NCBI GenBank assembly: GCA_033064195.1
Contig: JARBJD010000266.1
Coordinates: forward strand, 40,767 to 104,766
Reading direction: 5' to 3'
Source of the DNA: Blattamonas nauphoetae
Taxonomy: Eukaryota; Preaxostyla; Oxymonadida
Length of the DNA: 64,000 nt
The notes beneath the pieces were generated by a model, which saw nothing but the letters and a program-made list of their open reading frames with translations, had not been told where the DNA came from and made no database searches. Positions 1-11,645 of this stretch are shown here, one piece after another (positions within the stretch are counted from its first letter, which is position 1; every line of letters begins with the position of its first letter). The position numbers were made by a program, and so were the translations under genes.

Positions 1-1230
1 TTGAAGAAGAGTCGGAGGGAAGAGAAGCGATGAGAGTGTCGATGTTTTCCACGTGGGTGAGGATGGTTCTGAGAGCCTCCTTCACAAAGAGAATCAATTC
101 TCGAATTACCGCAGAATCAACCTATATTGATGAGAAATGAAGAAAAAAGACAACACACTTCGATTGGTGGATTAGCTTTCAAAAGGAGAAATGGGAGGTG
201 TGTCGAGAAGGAACAAACGTTAAGAGAATGTGTGACGTTGAATTGATTATCATTTGTGAGCTGGGTGTATTTTGAGAAGTTTGAAGGATCGATTTGGAGA
301 TTCGTTCGGAATTCGGAGAAAACGATTCTGAGTTTCTTTGTCAGAGCAGTTAGGAACGAGAGACCAGAATATTGTTGGTTTCGGGAAGATGATGGGAAGA
401 TGGGTGAGGGGAGAAGAGTGAGAGCAGGTGGGTCTCGTACAACAATACGGTAAAGGGACTCGAGAGAGTAGTCTGCGATTTTGACATTAGGGCAGAGAGA
501 AATCCGAGCTAAAGTGGTGACAACTGCTGACAAAGGCGGTTCTTTCCCGATTTTTCCGAATGTTGAAATGATGAAATCCCTGTGCAGGAGAAAAAGCGAG
601 TCGATGATTTCAGGTTTGAAAAAAAGCGATTCCATGCAAGAACAGCACTGAAAATAAATGAGTAAGATAAAAGAATGAAACACACTGATTCCAATGCAGG
701 GCAATTCGGCCAAGTTCCAAATTGGGCGATGATGAAAGAAGGAATTTCAGTGGAGAGCGACGAGCGAACGAACGATGGTGATTTCGAATCTGAAATAAAT
801 GAAAAGAACATTCATCATCATCAGTAAGAAAACCACAAACACAGAAGATCCAGCAATTTCATCAATTCAGCCTGAAAAGTGAGAATGATCAAAATAGAAA
901 AGGAGAGACCAGAAGTCCAGATGAGTGCGTTCCACAACACAATGGAGACAGAAACGGACACCAATCATTAAAACTGTCACCCGACCCACATTCTGGAATA
1001 CATCCAAATTAGTTAACAACAACTCGATGAAAAAACAAGAATGTCAACCAGAGGCCATTTTCTGCAACACTCGGAGTGTTTCAACAACAATATCTTCTTC
1101 ATCACATTGCAGCACTTTGAGAAGTGGGGAGATGTTTGACTGAAGGATCGAGTGGAGGCAATGAGGAAAGCAAGGCGAAAACCAGGGTCCATTCAGGTGA
1201 ACTGATTGGATGTGCTCGGGACTGTTCCCC
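1..1230 (-). CDS. Armadillo-like repeat protein, 3' part cut by the window edge
   Basis: Function unknown; the protein looks like an alpha-helical solenoid of the armadillo type (for example HSILQSNISPLLKVLQ followed by DIVVETLRVLQKMAS). Exons on the minus strand join in phase at GT-AG sites: about 1230-1049, 992-910, 871-841, 789-686, 647-219 and 121-1, where the gene runs off the window. Introns are 38, 51, 56, 38 and 97 nt. The last exon reads ...IRELILFVKEALRTILT..., ending in an IDTLIASLPSD motif. The first exon and start codon are uncertain. It lies downstream of, and in the same direction as, the wrecked armadillo-like gene that ends at 1600, and I take it to be a separate gene. No catalytic motif is visible. 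Confidence 0.65.
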
Positions 1231-1599
1231 AGTTAATTTGGAGGGTGTGCCAGTTCTTCGACGAGTGACCTTAACCTTCATCTCTGAGAGTGTGTCGAAA
1301 ACAGATAAAAGGGTCTGATCTTCTTTTTGAACTTGAGAATTGAGTCATGTGATTGTACCTGATCTTTCTTGATGCATTTTTCTGTGGGATCGAGAATGTG
1401 AAATGAAAACAGAAAAGGGAGAATGAAACTAGAAAGAGGGAGAGATCTTGCAGGATTGAACTGAGTCACCAAATTGTGGACATATGGACACTTTCTGAAA
1501 AGAGGACCTTATTCGAGATTCCCACCAAATTGATCAACCAGATGTGCGGAGATATTTGTGCACCGTGGAACTAACGTGAGAAGTGTTTTGATTTCTCTT
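1231..1599. other. Gap between two minus-strand armadillo-like genes
   Basis: I see no convincing coding exon, RNA gene or repeat here. The stretch should hold the promoter and possibly the first exon of the gene to its left, but no start codon stands out. Confidence 0.3.
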
Positions 1600-1834
1600 T
1601 CACCGAACTACTCGAAGAAGATCGCCGATCATGGCGATCCCGTGCTCATAATCCTCCAAATAACGTGACCAAGAAATAGCGGTAATGACACAATCGATCG
1701 TTCCCTCATTCACGAACACCATCCGCGCCTCGTCATCGCTTGCAGCAACAATGCGTGTCAGATATGCCAACACAACAGACACAGCTGAAGGACTCGGCAT
1801 GTTTTACCCCTGTAGGTTATCGGAACCCTGTAGG

Positions 1835-2560
1835 TTGGACTGGAACTGTGTGAAAGAGAGGGATGCTTAGAGGGGGGATTGTGGAAAAGTCCAAACATAT
1901 GATAGTGCTGCATCGTTTTCTGATTTCTTTTGGAAATCGGTTCGGAGGAAATTGTGTGCTTTCCCAAACATTGTTGATCCAACGCACTTTTCACGATCTA
2001 TCGGGTTAATGTGTTGAATATAGGGAGAAAAGGAAGATAAAAGATGAATATATGCGAAATGGAAAGAGAATAGTTACAATAGTGTCCTTTGGATTCGTCA
2101 ATCTCTGGCATTGCTGTTGTGGTCTTGATCGAGGATCACGACCAGTTATGATTGTATCAAAACACACAGTAGAAAATTGAGGGTGAGAAGCAAGAAGAAT
2201 GAGAATATGAAAGGAATAAAAGCTGAAAAGAGTGTAATGCTGAGAATACTTTACAATCACACAATGAAGGACATATGAATCCAGTTTAGGTCTCTTGTGC
2301 ACTTCAAAGAGCGGAATGAGCGGGGAACAAGCTGGACAATCACAACCTACAGAGTTCCAAAACAACCTACAGGGTTCCTTTCACAACCTACAGGGTTCCT
2401 TTTCACAACCTACAGAGTTCCCACAACCTACAGGGGGGTATTGCTAGACGCAGTCCGCATAATGACTACGGGCAGTCCGCTTTTTTGACTACGGGCAGTC
2501 CGCCTATTGCTACAGGCAGTCCGCTAATGACTAGAGGCAGTCCGGGCTTTTTTGCATTAA
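1835..2560. repeat. Interrupted left terminal repeat with two short tandem arrays
   Basis: From about 2344 to 2436 a unit of CAACCTACAGRGTTCC is repeated five to six times with 3-5 base spacers. It is followed at 2445-2550 by five units of the form GACTACGGGCAGTCCGC. The second array matches, in inverted order, the array at 4742-4850, so it belongs to the transposon's long terminal repeat. The first array is an expansion of the CCTACAGGGTTCC motif that also occurs in the outermost repeat. The sequence from 1835 to about 2340 is unique within the window. Confidence 0.75.
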
Positions 2561-4741
2561 TGAGAACGAGGTTTGAATCTTGAGATTGTTCATCCCCTTC
2601 ATTGACTCCAGGAAACCAGTTAAGATGAAAGTCAATCGCAATCGATGTTATATCCGAACACACTGACCATTTTGAATACATTTCACTAAATACAAAAAAT
2701 ACCTGTATGATCGTTCTGATTCACATCTTGTGTGTAGACATCGAATCGATTAGTCTCTTTTTTGGGTGGAGTGACTCACTAAAATCTTTGGATCAATCTC
2801 ATTTCAAGTTGTCGTTTCAGACCACTCCTTCTTGTGATTTTCGTTGGCATCACCCGTTTTTCTCAAACCATACGCTAAATGAGACAAATTTAAATTCCAT
2901 TTCAGTGACTTCGGATATATTGATGAATCAGTGGCAGTTGTCGAGGGACTGTGTTTGTTCCGACAAAATATGAGTGAAATAAACAATTCGAGGTTGAAGA
3001 GTGGTCCAGCACAGTGCAAAAGAGATTTTTCGTGTCGATTATGTCTGGTCTGCCAACAACCTTTGAACACTCGGAAAAATAAAGTTGTCGGCAAAGATCA
3101 ACTCTGAACAATTCATTCTCCTCTATTCTACCTCTTACTTTCCTCATCTTCACAGTAATTAGTCGACCACTCTTTTTTCCATGTTCGATCCTCATAAGAC
3201 CTCAAATATCACCATTATTTCTCAAAAAGTTTATCCGACTCGATTCCCCACCAACCGAAGAGAAGCTCTGAGATCTCTCCTTCTACCATCTTTTCGAGTA
3301 AAGGAGCTTCACTAATTCCATCACTTGATACGATTCTCTCTCAAGGGATGGATAATCCAGTTCGGATCCCAAACCAAACATCGTCAGCTGTTCGAGGAGA
3401 AGAAGATATCTTCCCAGACCTCCTGGTCAACCTGCAGGACGGAACTACTGTTTGAATTTACATTCACTTGGCCAACATGAAGTACTTCAAGCCGACAGAG
3501 TCAACATAAAACATTGCCATCCAATTCCTCTTATTTCTTGACTAACCGATAAAGCCCAAGAATATCACACAAGATGATGGACATAATCAGTTCTACAGGT
3601 TATTTGGGTCCACTGACACGCGAGGAAAGGTAGGATCAGATTCGAGGACTTATACCACATTCTGAACGAACAGGTCCTCCAAAAGTGAAAAATCACAACT
3701 CACATCCACTCCTCTCCACATCTGGCCCTTCAAAGAACCTCATACAAAACAACGATTCCCACTTTTGGGCAAGACGAACACCTTTATCGGCTGGACTCTC
3801 CTTCCTCATCGCACAACGACAGAAGTGGATTGAACAGCACATCACTCACAACATCGCAACGTGCCTCGTCTCAATCGTCGGTGGCAGGCATACAGAGGAA
3901 GTTAGGAGAAAATCATTTCGAGATGTCCGACTGAATGGAGAGGGGAGAGACGTGTGGGATGAGGACGAGGCGACAGAAGGAGAAACAAGCATAGCGGGGG
4001 TAGGAGGAAGAAGACAGGTTGGAGAGGAAGAAGCAGCTTGTGTTGGAAGTGAAGAGAAGCGAGGAGGACAGAAGAAGGAAGAGGGAGATGGTAGAACAGT
4101 ATGAACATGAGAGAATGAGGAAGTGGAGAGGAGGCAAATGAGCGAGGAGGAAATGAGGAGAATGCGTCACGAGATTCCCTTCCATTCTCGCAACTGTCCA
4201 CACACACCTCCCAGTCACTCGCTGTGAACATCATCCCGCCATTAATATTGGGACACCTCACTTCGAGCGACGCTCAGTTCAGGACGGAGATAAAGTTGAA
4301 GTGGAGTGGAGGAATCGCTGCGAGAAAGAAGGAGAAAGAGAATGTTCGACGCTCTCAGACGGTAGGAAGAGATAGAAGAACAACTGAAGGATGAGGACTA
4401 AGACACTGTGAAAATATTCACTTTTACCAAATAAATCCTCATCTTTCGCCTTTATCACGAAATATTTGCACATCTCACTACCACCTTCACCTTCGGTTTA
4501 CGACTGACAAAAAGTGACTAAATAGAGATTAAAACAAATTATGAAGCAACTGGGGGTCAATTCATAAAATTTGATCAACTATCAACAGTCTGTTTTGATC
4601 TTTCCACACGATTTCAAATCGACCCCTAAATCCTCCAGATGGGCTCTGATAAGTATCTATTTTTCTCATGCGATGTCAAATCCGCCCTGCCTTCGTTTAG
4701 ACCATCTAAAGTATAAAAACTCGTCGTCATTGACACAAAAT

Positions 4742-4860
4742 AACACGGACTGCCCGTAGCCATTCGCGGACTGCCTGTAGTAAGGAGCGGACTGCCTCTA
4801 GTCAAAAAAACGGACTGCCTCTAGTCATTACGTGGACTGCGTCTAGTAAAAGCCCCTACA
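4742..4860. repeat. Right subterminal array of GGCAGTCCG units
   Basis: Five units of the form CGGACTGCCTGTAGT with spacers of 5-9 bases lie just inside the right terminal repeat of the 1796-4893 element. Such subterminal motif arrays are typical transposase-binding regions in hAT elements; that role is inferred here. Confidence 0.75.
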
Positions 4861-6127
4861 GGGTTCCGATAACCTACAGGGGTAATACATGCCAAGGACT
4901 CGAAGATCTTCAGAAATAAGAGAAGATGAAGAGCATACAGCAGGACTTTGTGCAGGTGTCGAATAACTTCGATCTTTGGGAGATCTGTGACAGCTGAAGA
5001 CGATGAAGGACGAGGAATGCAAACTGATGTCAACAAGATGAGGGAGCAAAGGCGTGAATGTTTTGATGACAGCATTAGTGTCGATCAGCATCTCAACTTC
5101 GAGGTCAGAAAGGGATAGTAACCAATAATCCCAACTTACCCAGAGAATTTTCACGATGGGAAGAAAGGGAGGAAGGGGGAATCGAATGCCGCTGGAAGGC
5201 TGAGCCAGTGCAGGTTGACGATACAGTTGAGAGTCGGAGAAGAGTCAATTGTCTCATCACTGAACAGAATTGACTGTGAACCAGTCTGTCTGATGAACTG
5301 AACGATTTTCGAGAAACTTGAAAGCTCACCGAACGGTGCACACGAATACAGCAGATGCTCGAAGAAGACGGAGAAGCTATATCCGAATTCGACGGCCCCT
5401 CGTCGTGAGACAATAGCCGACGAAAGGAAAGGGATGATGTTTGGAGGAGGGTAGAAAGAGTACAGATCCACAAGTTCTTGGAAACTGGCAAAAGTTCGGA
5501 TAAAAAACGAGATGAATGACCAGAGGACTAATTGGAAGTCGAGGTCGGAGGTCTCGTTGAGGTTGATTTGGAAACCTCGGTGAAATAGCGAATGCAATCC
5601 GAAGAGGTGTGAGTTCAGAAAAGCGGCGGATTTGTTTGAAAGGATGAAGTTATACGTGACGAAAAGTGTGTGGATTTCGGTGTGAAGTATCCTCTCGAAG
5701 AAGAGCTCCATCAAAAAGGCTTGTTGTGGGTTCCTGCGAGAGCTGATTGATGTGTGGTTGAGGAGGACTGATTGAGCGATGATGACAGAGTTTGGAGGAA
5801 TCGAGAAGAGTGGAGTGCTTTCGAGAAAACTGTACACATCTGAAGGAAGAGAGCAGCCGAAATAGACAACTAAGATAACGATGATGGATATAAGACATTC
5901 TCCCGGAACCGAGCACAATGGAGTCTGCTTCAACGTACTCAGACACTTTTTTGTGAGGTGAGATTTTGTTTCGAAAGTCAGGAAAACCTGTTTTATCAGA
6001 TCTGATGGAGCCAGATGGGGACGACTATAACACATCCCCTTTTTTGCCTATACCGCATCCCCAACCCTTAATCAAAGTGATACTGCTCCATTTCTGAAAA
6101 AATATGTAAACAAGTTCAAATTGATGA

Positions 6128-6423
6128 TCACATGGTCAAATGAGAGGGATTAAAGTACATTAGAAACAAACCGTTCCACTTGAGCTCACAATTGACCTCG
6201 ATCAACCCATTTGACAATTTGTGGAACAGTGAAGACCACACTTGATGAAGACCGTTCTCTGAGGGATTTTGAATGGAGCAAGGAAAGGGGATGACTTGAA
6301 AGTAAGAAAGGAAAACCAACAAAACAGTGGAATTCTCGTGAAGTGGTGGTGATCAGCCTCTGCAAGTTGCGAGAGGCGCGGTTGTCGAGAACGTAGACGA
6401 CTTAATTCACCTGTCAGACTCAT
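6128..6423 (-). other. Possible captured exons inside the Mutator-like element
   Basis: On the minus strand, two overlapping frames read protein-like sequence, including MSLTGELSRLRSRQPRLSQL and NGLHQVWSSLFHKLSNGLIE. I do not recognise a family. Mutator-like elements are known to pick up host gene pieces (Pack-MULEs), and this position fits that, but it could also be chance. Confidence 0.25.
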
Positions 6424-7967
6424 ATCTTGGAGGAATATGTTTAGAATCTGTCACTTGAGTGTGGTTTCGAAATAGGAGGATGGACAGAAAATTATGTGTG
6501 ATATATGCTTTGGTTGGATGAATATGCTCGATCATACATTGTTAACTGTCATCACAAAGGCCTAGGGAAGGATGAGAGCAAAGGTGGCGAGTGTCATGAG
6601 TGTGTAGAAGCCAATTATCGAATCGCAAATGTCCCAATAATTTTGAAAGAATCCATCCGTTTCACTGGTCTTTCTATCAAATTCTGTTCATTCTTGTTCC
6701 AGGAACTGATTAAAGTCCTCAATCTCCACGGATATATTCTCTCAAAACTTCGTTTCTTCCCATCCTCTTTTCAAGCACTGACTCTCCCAACTTCATTGTG
6801 ACCTCACTCCTCCACCTTTGATAAACTGCGTTCCACTCAGATCGATATACATCAAGTCACATGTGTGAAGATCGGGTGTGCCCTTTTCACTTTCTTTGAA
6901 ACTCGTAGCACCTGAAAGCGGATTCTCTTTTTCCATGACGGTTTCTCTTGGAGATTAAGATAATGATGTCCCAATGTCTCTTCACCAGTGTCAAACAGAC
7001 ATATAAAACCTGTTTGTTCTCAATTATCTCTCATAATTTCAGATAGACAAAGGAAAGGAGTGTTCAGGACACGATCGATGATGATCTTGCCAGATGGGTG
7101 CAAGTATGTGTCCAATTCAAGAAAAAATAATTGTACTCTAGGCATGGGCAGCGGTCGGTCCGACTGCTCGTCGACCGACCGACTACTTTTCGGGAGGATC
7201 AACCCCTTTTCTCCGAGCTGTTTTTCATGTCTGTTCAGATTGTCTCTATTACCAAAATATTCGCTAAATACGACATATGTGAGTGTGTGAGAAGATAAAA
7301 TGAGCAGATAATTGTTGTCTTGTGAATTAAAGGGGAGAATTGGTGTTGTGTTCCCTCACTCATCCTCTCCTCTTCATCCGCCTTCCTTGGAATCTTCTCT
7401 ATATCCTCCATCTGCAGGCGATCTTGTTCTTCTTTTAACATTGCGAATTCCCCTCTTTCTGTCGATGTTCTTCCCTTCGGCTGTCCATCGTGTCCTTCTC
7501 TCGAATCTGCAGACACACCACTACAACATCCTTCTTCGTCTCTCGGAACACGGAATCCCAAGAACACTCAGGTCAGCACTTCTTCAGCTGCGCCATGTTA
7601 GGCGAGCGGTCTGAAGGGAAGAGGGAGAGTGCTGGTTGAACAGCTTCCTACTTACTCTTCCCTCTTCCTTCACATTCCCCAGCATCCACCCCAGCTCCTT
7701 CTTGAACGTCCCAACACTCCCTTCTGATCTGTACAGCGCTTCAGCCACAGTACTGTTGGAACAGAACAGGTGTTTCGAGAAAGCGCGGTCAAAACACCTT
7801 TCCCAAGGACGAGCACATCAAGGACATGATACCCCGCTTTTGGGTCAGAAATGGGGTTATTAGAAGCCGCATCGCGTGTGACGGGCACAGTGTCGACAGC
7901 GCGGCGATGGATAAAAGGGACATCGAAACTTGAACGAAGGATAGGAGGAGCTCACCCAGAATTGTCT

Positions 7968-8745
7968 TTAAGAAGCCTGAAAGAACATGTGGCTGCTTTT
8001 GAACAACTCTAAATCTCTTTTCTTTGGTATTTCCCTCGCAGCTCGTCGATCGTTGATTTGGATGGAGAGATTCTGAAAATACCCTCCAACAGGACTGTCC
8101 CTTGTGAGAACAGTTGTTTTATTGGCTGAGATACGATGTTGATGCGACTTTTGGATCCGCTGCAGGTGGAGTAGTTGGAATTCTGGACTAATGTATAGAG
8201 TGTTGAGATTGCTTGTTACAGCTTGGATTGACGAATGAACGTTGTGATGGATGTAGCTTGAAGTGTAGTGGGGATGAATTGAATGTACTTCGAGTTGAAA
8301 TGGTGGGGTTGTGGAGGTGACGATACAGTCGTCATAACCGACCAAGAATGTTGGGAGCAGGAGGATGTCCACAGCTTGTTCTCTGCACGTTCTGACGTCA
8401 GACTTCCACAAACAATCATGGAGCAAGACGCAAGGGAATAAACTGCCACGTGCGAGCAGATCGGCGGTGGCTGGTTCTTTCCGGGTGTCAGGAATGTCCA
8501 GGTCAGTGTCGTGAAATCCAGTGCAGACAAATCAGTCATTCTGTTCTGATTCATCCCCCAAACACATGGAATGTTCCGTTCTCCACCACCGGGTGAAGAG
8601 AATGTGGTGACGACTTATATCCCTCTGTATTCACAAATTGTAACACAAGCATCTCCTTATCCAGGTGAAAGAAGTCGTTTGAAGATATAGTTTCGCCTGT
8701 TTGGAGGGAGACTTCACTACCAATGAACCTGATAGAGATGACCAA
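7968..8745 (-). pseudogene. Kelch-repeat gene fragment inside a transposon
   Basis: Two minus-strand frames carry adjoining Kelch motifs. The first ends HSLHPVVENGTFHVFGG, the usual buried GG end of a Kelch blade. The second begins MNQNRMTDLSALDFTTLTWT and runs to ICSHVAVYSLASCSMIVCG, the next blade. A further frame contains FLVGYDDCIVTSTTPPFQLE. Kelch blades form beta-propellers used for protein binding. The pieces are in different frames and no start or BTB domain is seen, so this is a fragment. It lies wholly within the terminal repeats of the 7139-9747 element and was probably captured by it. Confidence 0.6.
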
Positions 8746-9598
8746 AACAAAAAAGAAAAAACACCAGATGAAGGAAGGAAAAGACTAGAAAGGAGAAAGA
8801 AACCATGCAAATGGAACAATAATAATGTAAACAGACACAATGTCATCCCCGTTCTGATCTGCATACCACGCAGTGGAGGGACGGATTTCGCCACTCGTGT
8901 GCTGTTCTTTCCATTTCATCATCTCCAAATTAAGTGTGACCAGCAAGATTGTCAATTGCTGTTCAAAATGGATTCGTTGTCCTCCACACTTAAAATGATT
9001 CCTTGGCTTTCGACCATGCTAGAACCGAAAACTGATTGCTAAATCATCAAATACCATTCATAACAATCACAAACGAATAAATGATGATATAAAAGAGAGA
9101 GTACACACCTGGGGTGGGTGAAATGAGGATGTATCAGGAATGCTTCTGTGATTTGGTGAAGACTGAGATGGTTGAAGATGGTTGATGGACAGGACATCCA
9201 CTTCGCATACATCAAGAGGAAGAGGCAAGTAAGAGTGACCAAACAGTGAATGTGCATACTACTGTTGTAAAGTATCCTTATCTTGCTTAGTCGACAAGTT
9301 ACAGACTTGGGCTTGATCACGACATCTTTTGGTGAGAAATGAAGTAAAAGTGATTGTTTAGGGTTGAGAAGAAAAAGAACACCCTTTGTCATTTGTTTGG
9401 ATCAGCGGGTATGCTGTCAGAACAAAGGAGGAAAGTCGGTGTCGGTCGGACAGGCCGACTTTTAGTCCAATGTTGGGGAAAGACAGACCGACTCAGGGAC
9501 TCTTGAACCACGACCTCAGGAACAGTAATTTTGTGAAAAAAGTGATGAACTAATTATAGAGATGTTGTGAATCAAAAATGAGAAAAAGTCAATAATAA

Positions 9599-9672
9599 AG
9601 TGTCCAGGGCGGGATTCGATCCTGGGTCCGGGGAACAAAAAGCTGTCATGCTTCCACTCGACTAAAGGGCAC
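9599..9672 (-). other. tRNA-like sequence, probably a pseudogene
   Basis: Read on the minus strand, it has a good box A (TAGTCGAGTGG) and a box B (GGATCGAATCC) at tRNA spacing, with a T-stem and an approximate acceptor stem starting GTGCCCT. The anticodon stem does not pair well; the loop could hold TTT. It lies near the right end of the 7139-9747 element. It could be a decayed tRNA or a tRNA-derived insertion. Confidence 0.35.
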
Positions 9673-10346
9673 TTCAAAAAAGTCGCCGACTCTTTTATTT
9701 TTAGGGACTGGACTCGAGGTTTTCAGACCGACCACTGCCCATGCCTATTGTACTCCTGGGTTCATGCAGAAATCTAATTTCAACTGATAATTCAAGTGCA
9801 ATAGAGCATTTTAGAGACTGATGAGTATTTTGCCTCTATTTCTTAACAATACATCTTATCCGTACTCTCCATTGTAGAACCTTCTTTTTTCACATTGTCT
9901 CACCTCATGATCTTCTCTCATCTGTTTTTGAAACAATAAATGTGTCAAATTGGCGTTTCAAAAAAGTGTCGTTTCTCGTCACGATCGAAGCTCAATTTCG
10001 AAACAAACCCCTTTTCCATCATATTTGAGTGATTTTAAGAATTTGGAGAAGAATAAAAAAAGTGAAACCATCCATAGTGTTTTGGCTCTTTTCAAAATTA
10101 TTGGGACAAATGAAGTGGTTGGAGATGACGACAAACACGCTTGCAACATGGTGAATGAGGAATTGGATGAGTGTGGATACAGGAAAATCTGCTCTTTTCG
10201 CGAAATCGTCGAGGTTGGTCGTTTTTTGGGCGGTGTCACCATTCTCATTGTCTGTTTAGTTTGGTCGGAATATGCTTGTTTACACATTTGGATTTGTGGC
10301 TGCTGGCTGTTTCAGTGTGTTTATTTGGTATTTGTAATATTTCTTC

Positions 10347-11166
10347 GGCTTGGGTTAAAAGAGTCGGGTCGGAGGGAAAGTGAATCGGGTTGACTCTCTC
10401 GTGGCAACCACCTGACGAACAATATGCCATAACAACATAGAACAAATGAGACACCTGGTTAAGGTATGAAAATGTGTTTGGGTTTCGAAATTTTCTCCAC
10501 CCGGAATCTTTCGTACTCCCCATTTGTTTTACTGTTTCACACCTCGACCTCTTAATGTGTTTCCTATATTGAGATTGGTTTCATAAATTGAAGAATTGAG
10601 ATAAAAAGTGGATTATAATCAGAATGCTTGGATAAGAAGTGATTTTACCGAGCTTATTTGACAAATGGCAGTGATCAGCATTTTCGAGTGAATGGAACAA
10701 AAATTTTCGGGCAATATGGAATCGAATCAGTCAATTCGATGCTTTATTCTCATTTTTCAAACTTCATTTCTGGGGTACTTGCTCAGAAAAGAAACGAAAC
10801 TCAAACAATCAATGGTGGAGATCCGACTCACTGAATCGTGAAATGTTGTGAAAATGGTAATGAGGAACGGTAATCACAAATTAATCAGAGGGAGGTTCAA
10901 GAGAAGGATGTTATCATTCGATATAAGTCCCTTCCTGAAGTAAGACAAGACTTGTCACTTTTGACCAACAACTCTGTGATGATCAACCTCAAACTGTCGG
11001 CCCAAACCATCGTTCTCCAGCCAACCCGACACACTTTACCCGACCCGACTTACTTTTTCTGACCCGACTCACTTAACCCAGTGAACCCGACTCTCTTGAC
11101 CTCCAACCCGACTCTCTTTACCCAACCCGACTCTCTTTACTTTACCCGACTCACTTAACCCATGCC
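10347..11166. mobile_element. 820-bp hAT-like MITE with 8-bp duplication
   Basis: The left end is GGCTTGGGTTAAAAGAGTCG; the right end read inward is GGCATGGGTTAAGTGAGTCG. The duplication ATTTCTTC lies at 10339-10346 and 11167-11174. Subterminal units of the form ACCCGACTCTCTTTACC are repeated about seven times at 11010-11160, with inverted copies at 10362-10395. There is no coding capacity. The GGCATG start is shared with the other two 8-bp-duplication elements in this window, so they may use related transposases. It is nested in the Mutator-like element. Confidence 0.85.
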
Positions 11167-11291
11167 ATTTCTTCTTCTTTCCCTCCTTTAAATTCGGCTT
11201 TCTCTTGTGTAGCTGTTGTATTCGCTTGTTTTGCGCAGTTGCGATTGTATGGCGAGTTCTGCCATTGTCACTGGGATTTTAGGCGGTTCAA

Positions 11292-11645
11292 TCAATTGAT
11301 ACTTCCCGACTGTGACCGTAAGCGCGAGAACATCCTCGTCGGACCTTCGTGGATCTTTTGACGTAATTTCATGGGAAGAAGGAAGCGCTTGATCAAATTA
11401 AAGGAGAGACTCCGCATGATCTTGATCTGAATGTAAAGTGGGATTTGGTTGACAAGTATGGACACAGAGAGAGTGGAAGCGACGATACACTTTCCATGCA
11501 GGGTCATCTTCAGTATCTGGTCGTGTTCGTCGTTGTTGTTCATGTATATGTTCATGTTCTTCCCGATTGATACGAGGGCAAACCATTCAAAGTCAGCTAC
11601 AACGAAGCCCAGCGAGACAAAGCACGAAAAGGGGAGCATCGTCAT
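11292..11645 (-). other. Protein-like open frame in the Mutator-like element
   Basis: A minus-strand frame of 117 residues contains ADFEWFALVSIGKNMNIYMN and TLSVSILVNQIPLYIQIKIM. No family is recognised. It may be a captured host exon or a remnant of a transposon gene; evidence is weak. Confidence 0.2.

Larger units (their letters stand above)
1796..4893. mobile_element. hAT-like non-autonomous transposon with 8-bp duplication
   Basis: The ends are inverted repeats of about 39 bp starting GGCATGTTTTACCCCTGTAG on the left and GGCATGTATTACCCCTGTAG on the right, with one mismatch. They are flanked by AAGGACTC at 1788-1795 and 4894-4901. The inverted repeat continues inward as an array of GGCAGTCCG units (4742-4850 on the right, 2440-2550 on the left). 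On the left, about 600 bp has entered between the terminal 39 bp and that array. No transposase is seen; open frames inside are short and unlike known families. The 8-bp duplication points to the hAT superfamily, although the target does not fit the usual hAT consensus. It sits in the last exon of the armadillo-like pseudogene. Confidence 0.85.
7139..9747. mobile_element. hAT-like element with 8-bp duplication, carrying a Kelch gene piece
   Basis: The ends are inverted: TAGGCATGGGCAGCGGTCGG on the left, and the right end read inward starts TAGGCATGGGCAGTGGTCGG. Both are flanked by TTGTACTC (7131-7138 and 9748-9755). Further GGTCGG/CCGACC motifs lie just inside both ends (7160-7190, 9430-9490, 9720-9732). 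No transposase is seen. The interior carries Kelch-repeat coding remains on the minus strand and a tRNA-like stretch near the right end. It is nested in the Mutator-like element 6017-12385. Confidence 0.85.

Noticed and set aside
2341-2550. CRISPR-like direct repeats with short spacers
   Set aside because: Spacers are only 3-9 bases, the units vary, and the same motifs form the inverted terminal repeat of a eukaryotic transposon.
3685-4261. Open frames on both strands inside the first hAT-like element
   Set aside because: Purine-rich composition makes frames open on both strands; no transposase or other domain is visible.
9950-10393. A 147-residue plus-strand frame with hydrophobic segments
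   Set aside because: It runs into the left end of the 820-bp MITE, lies inside a Mutator-like element and shows no family or splice support.
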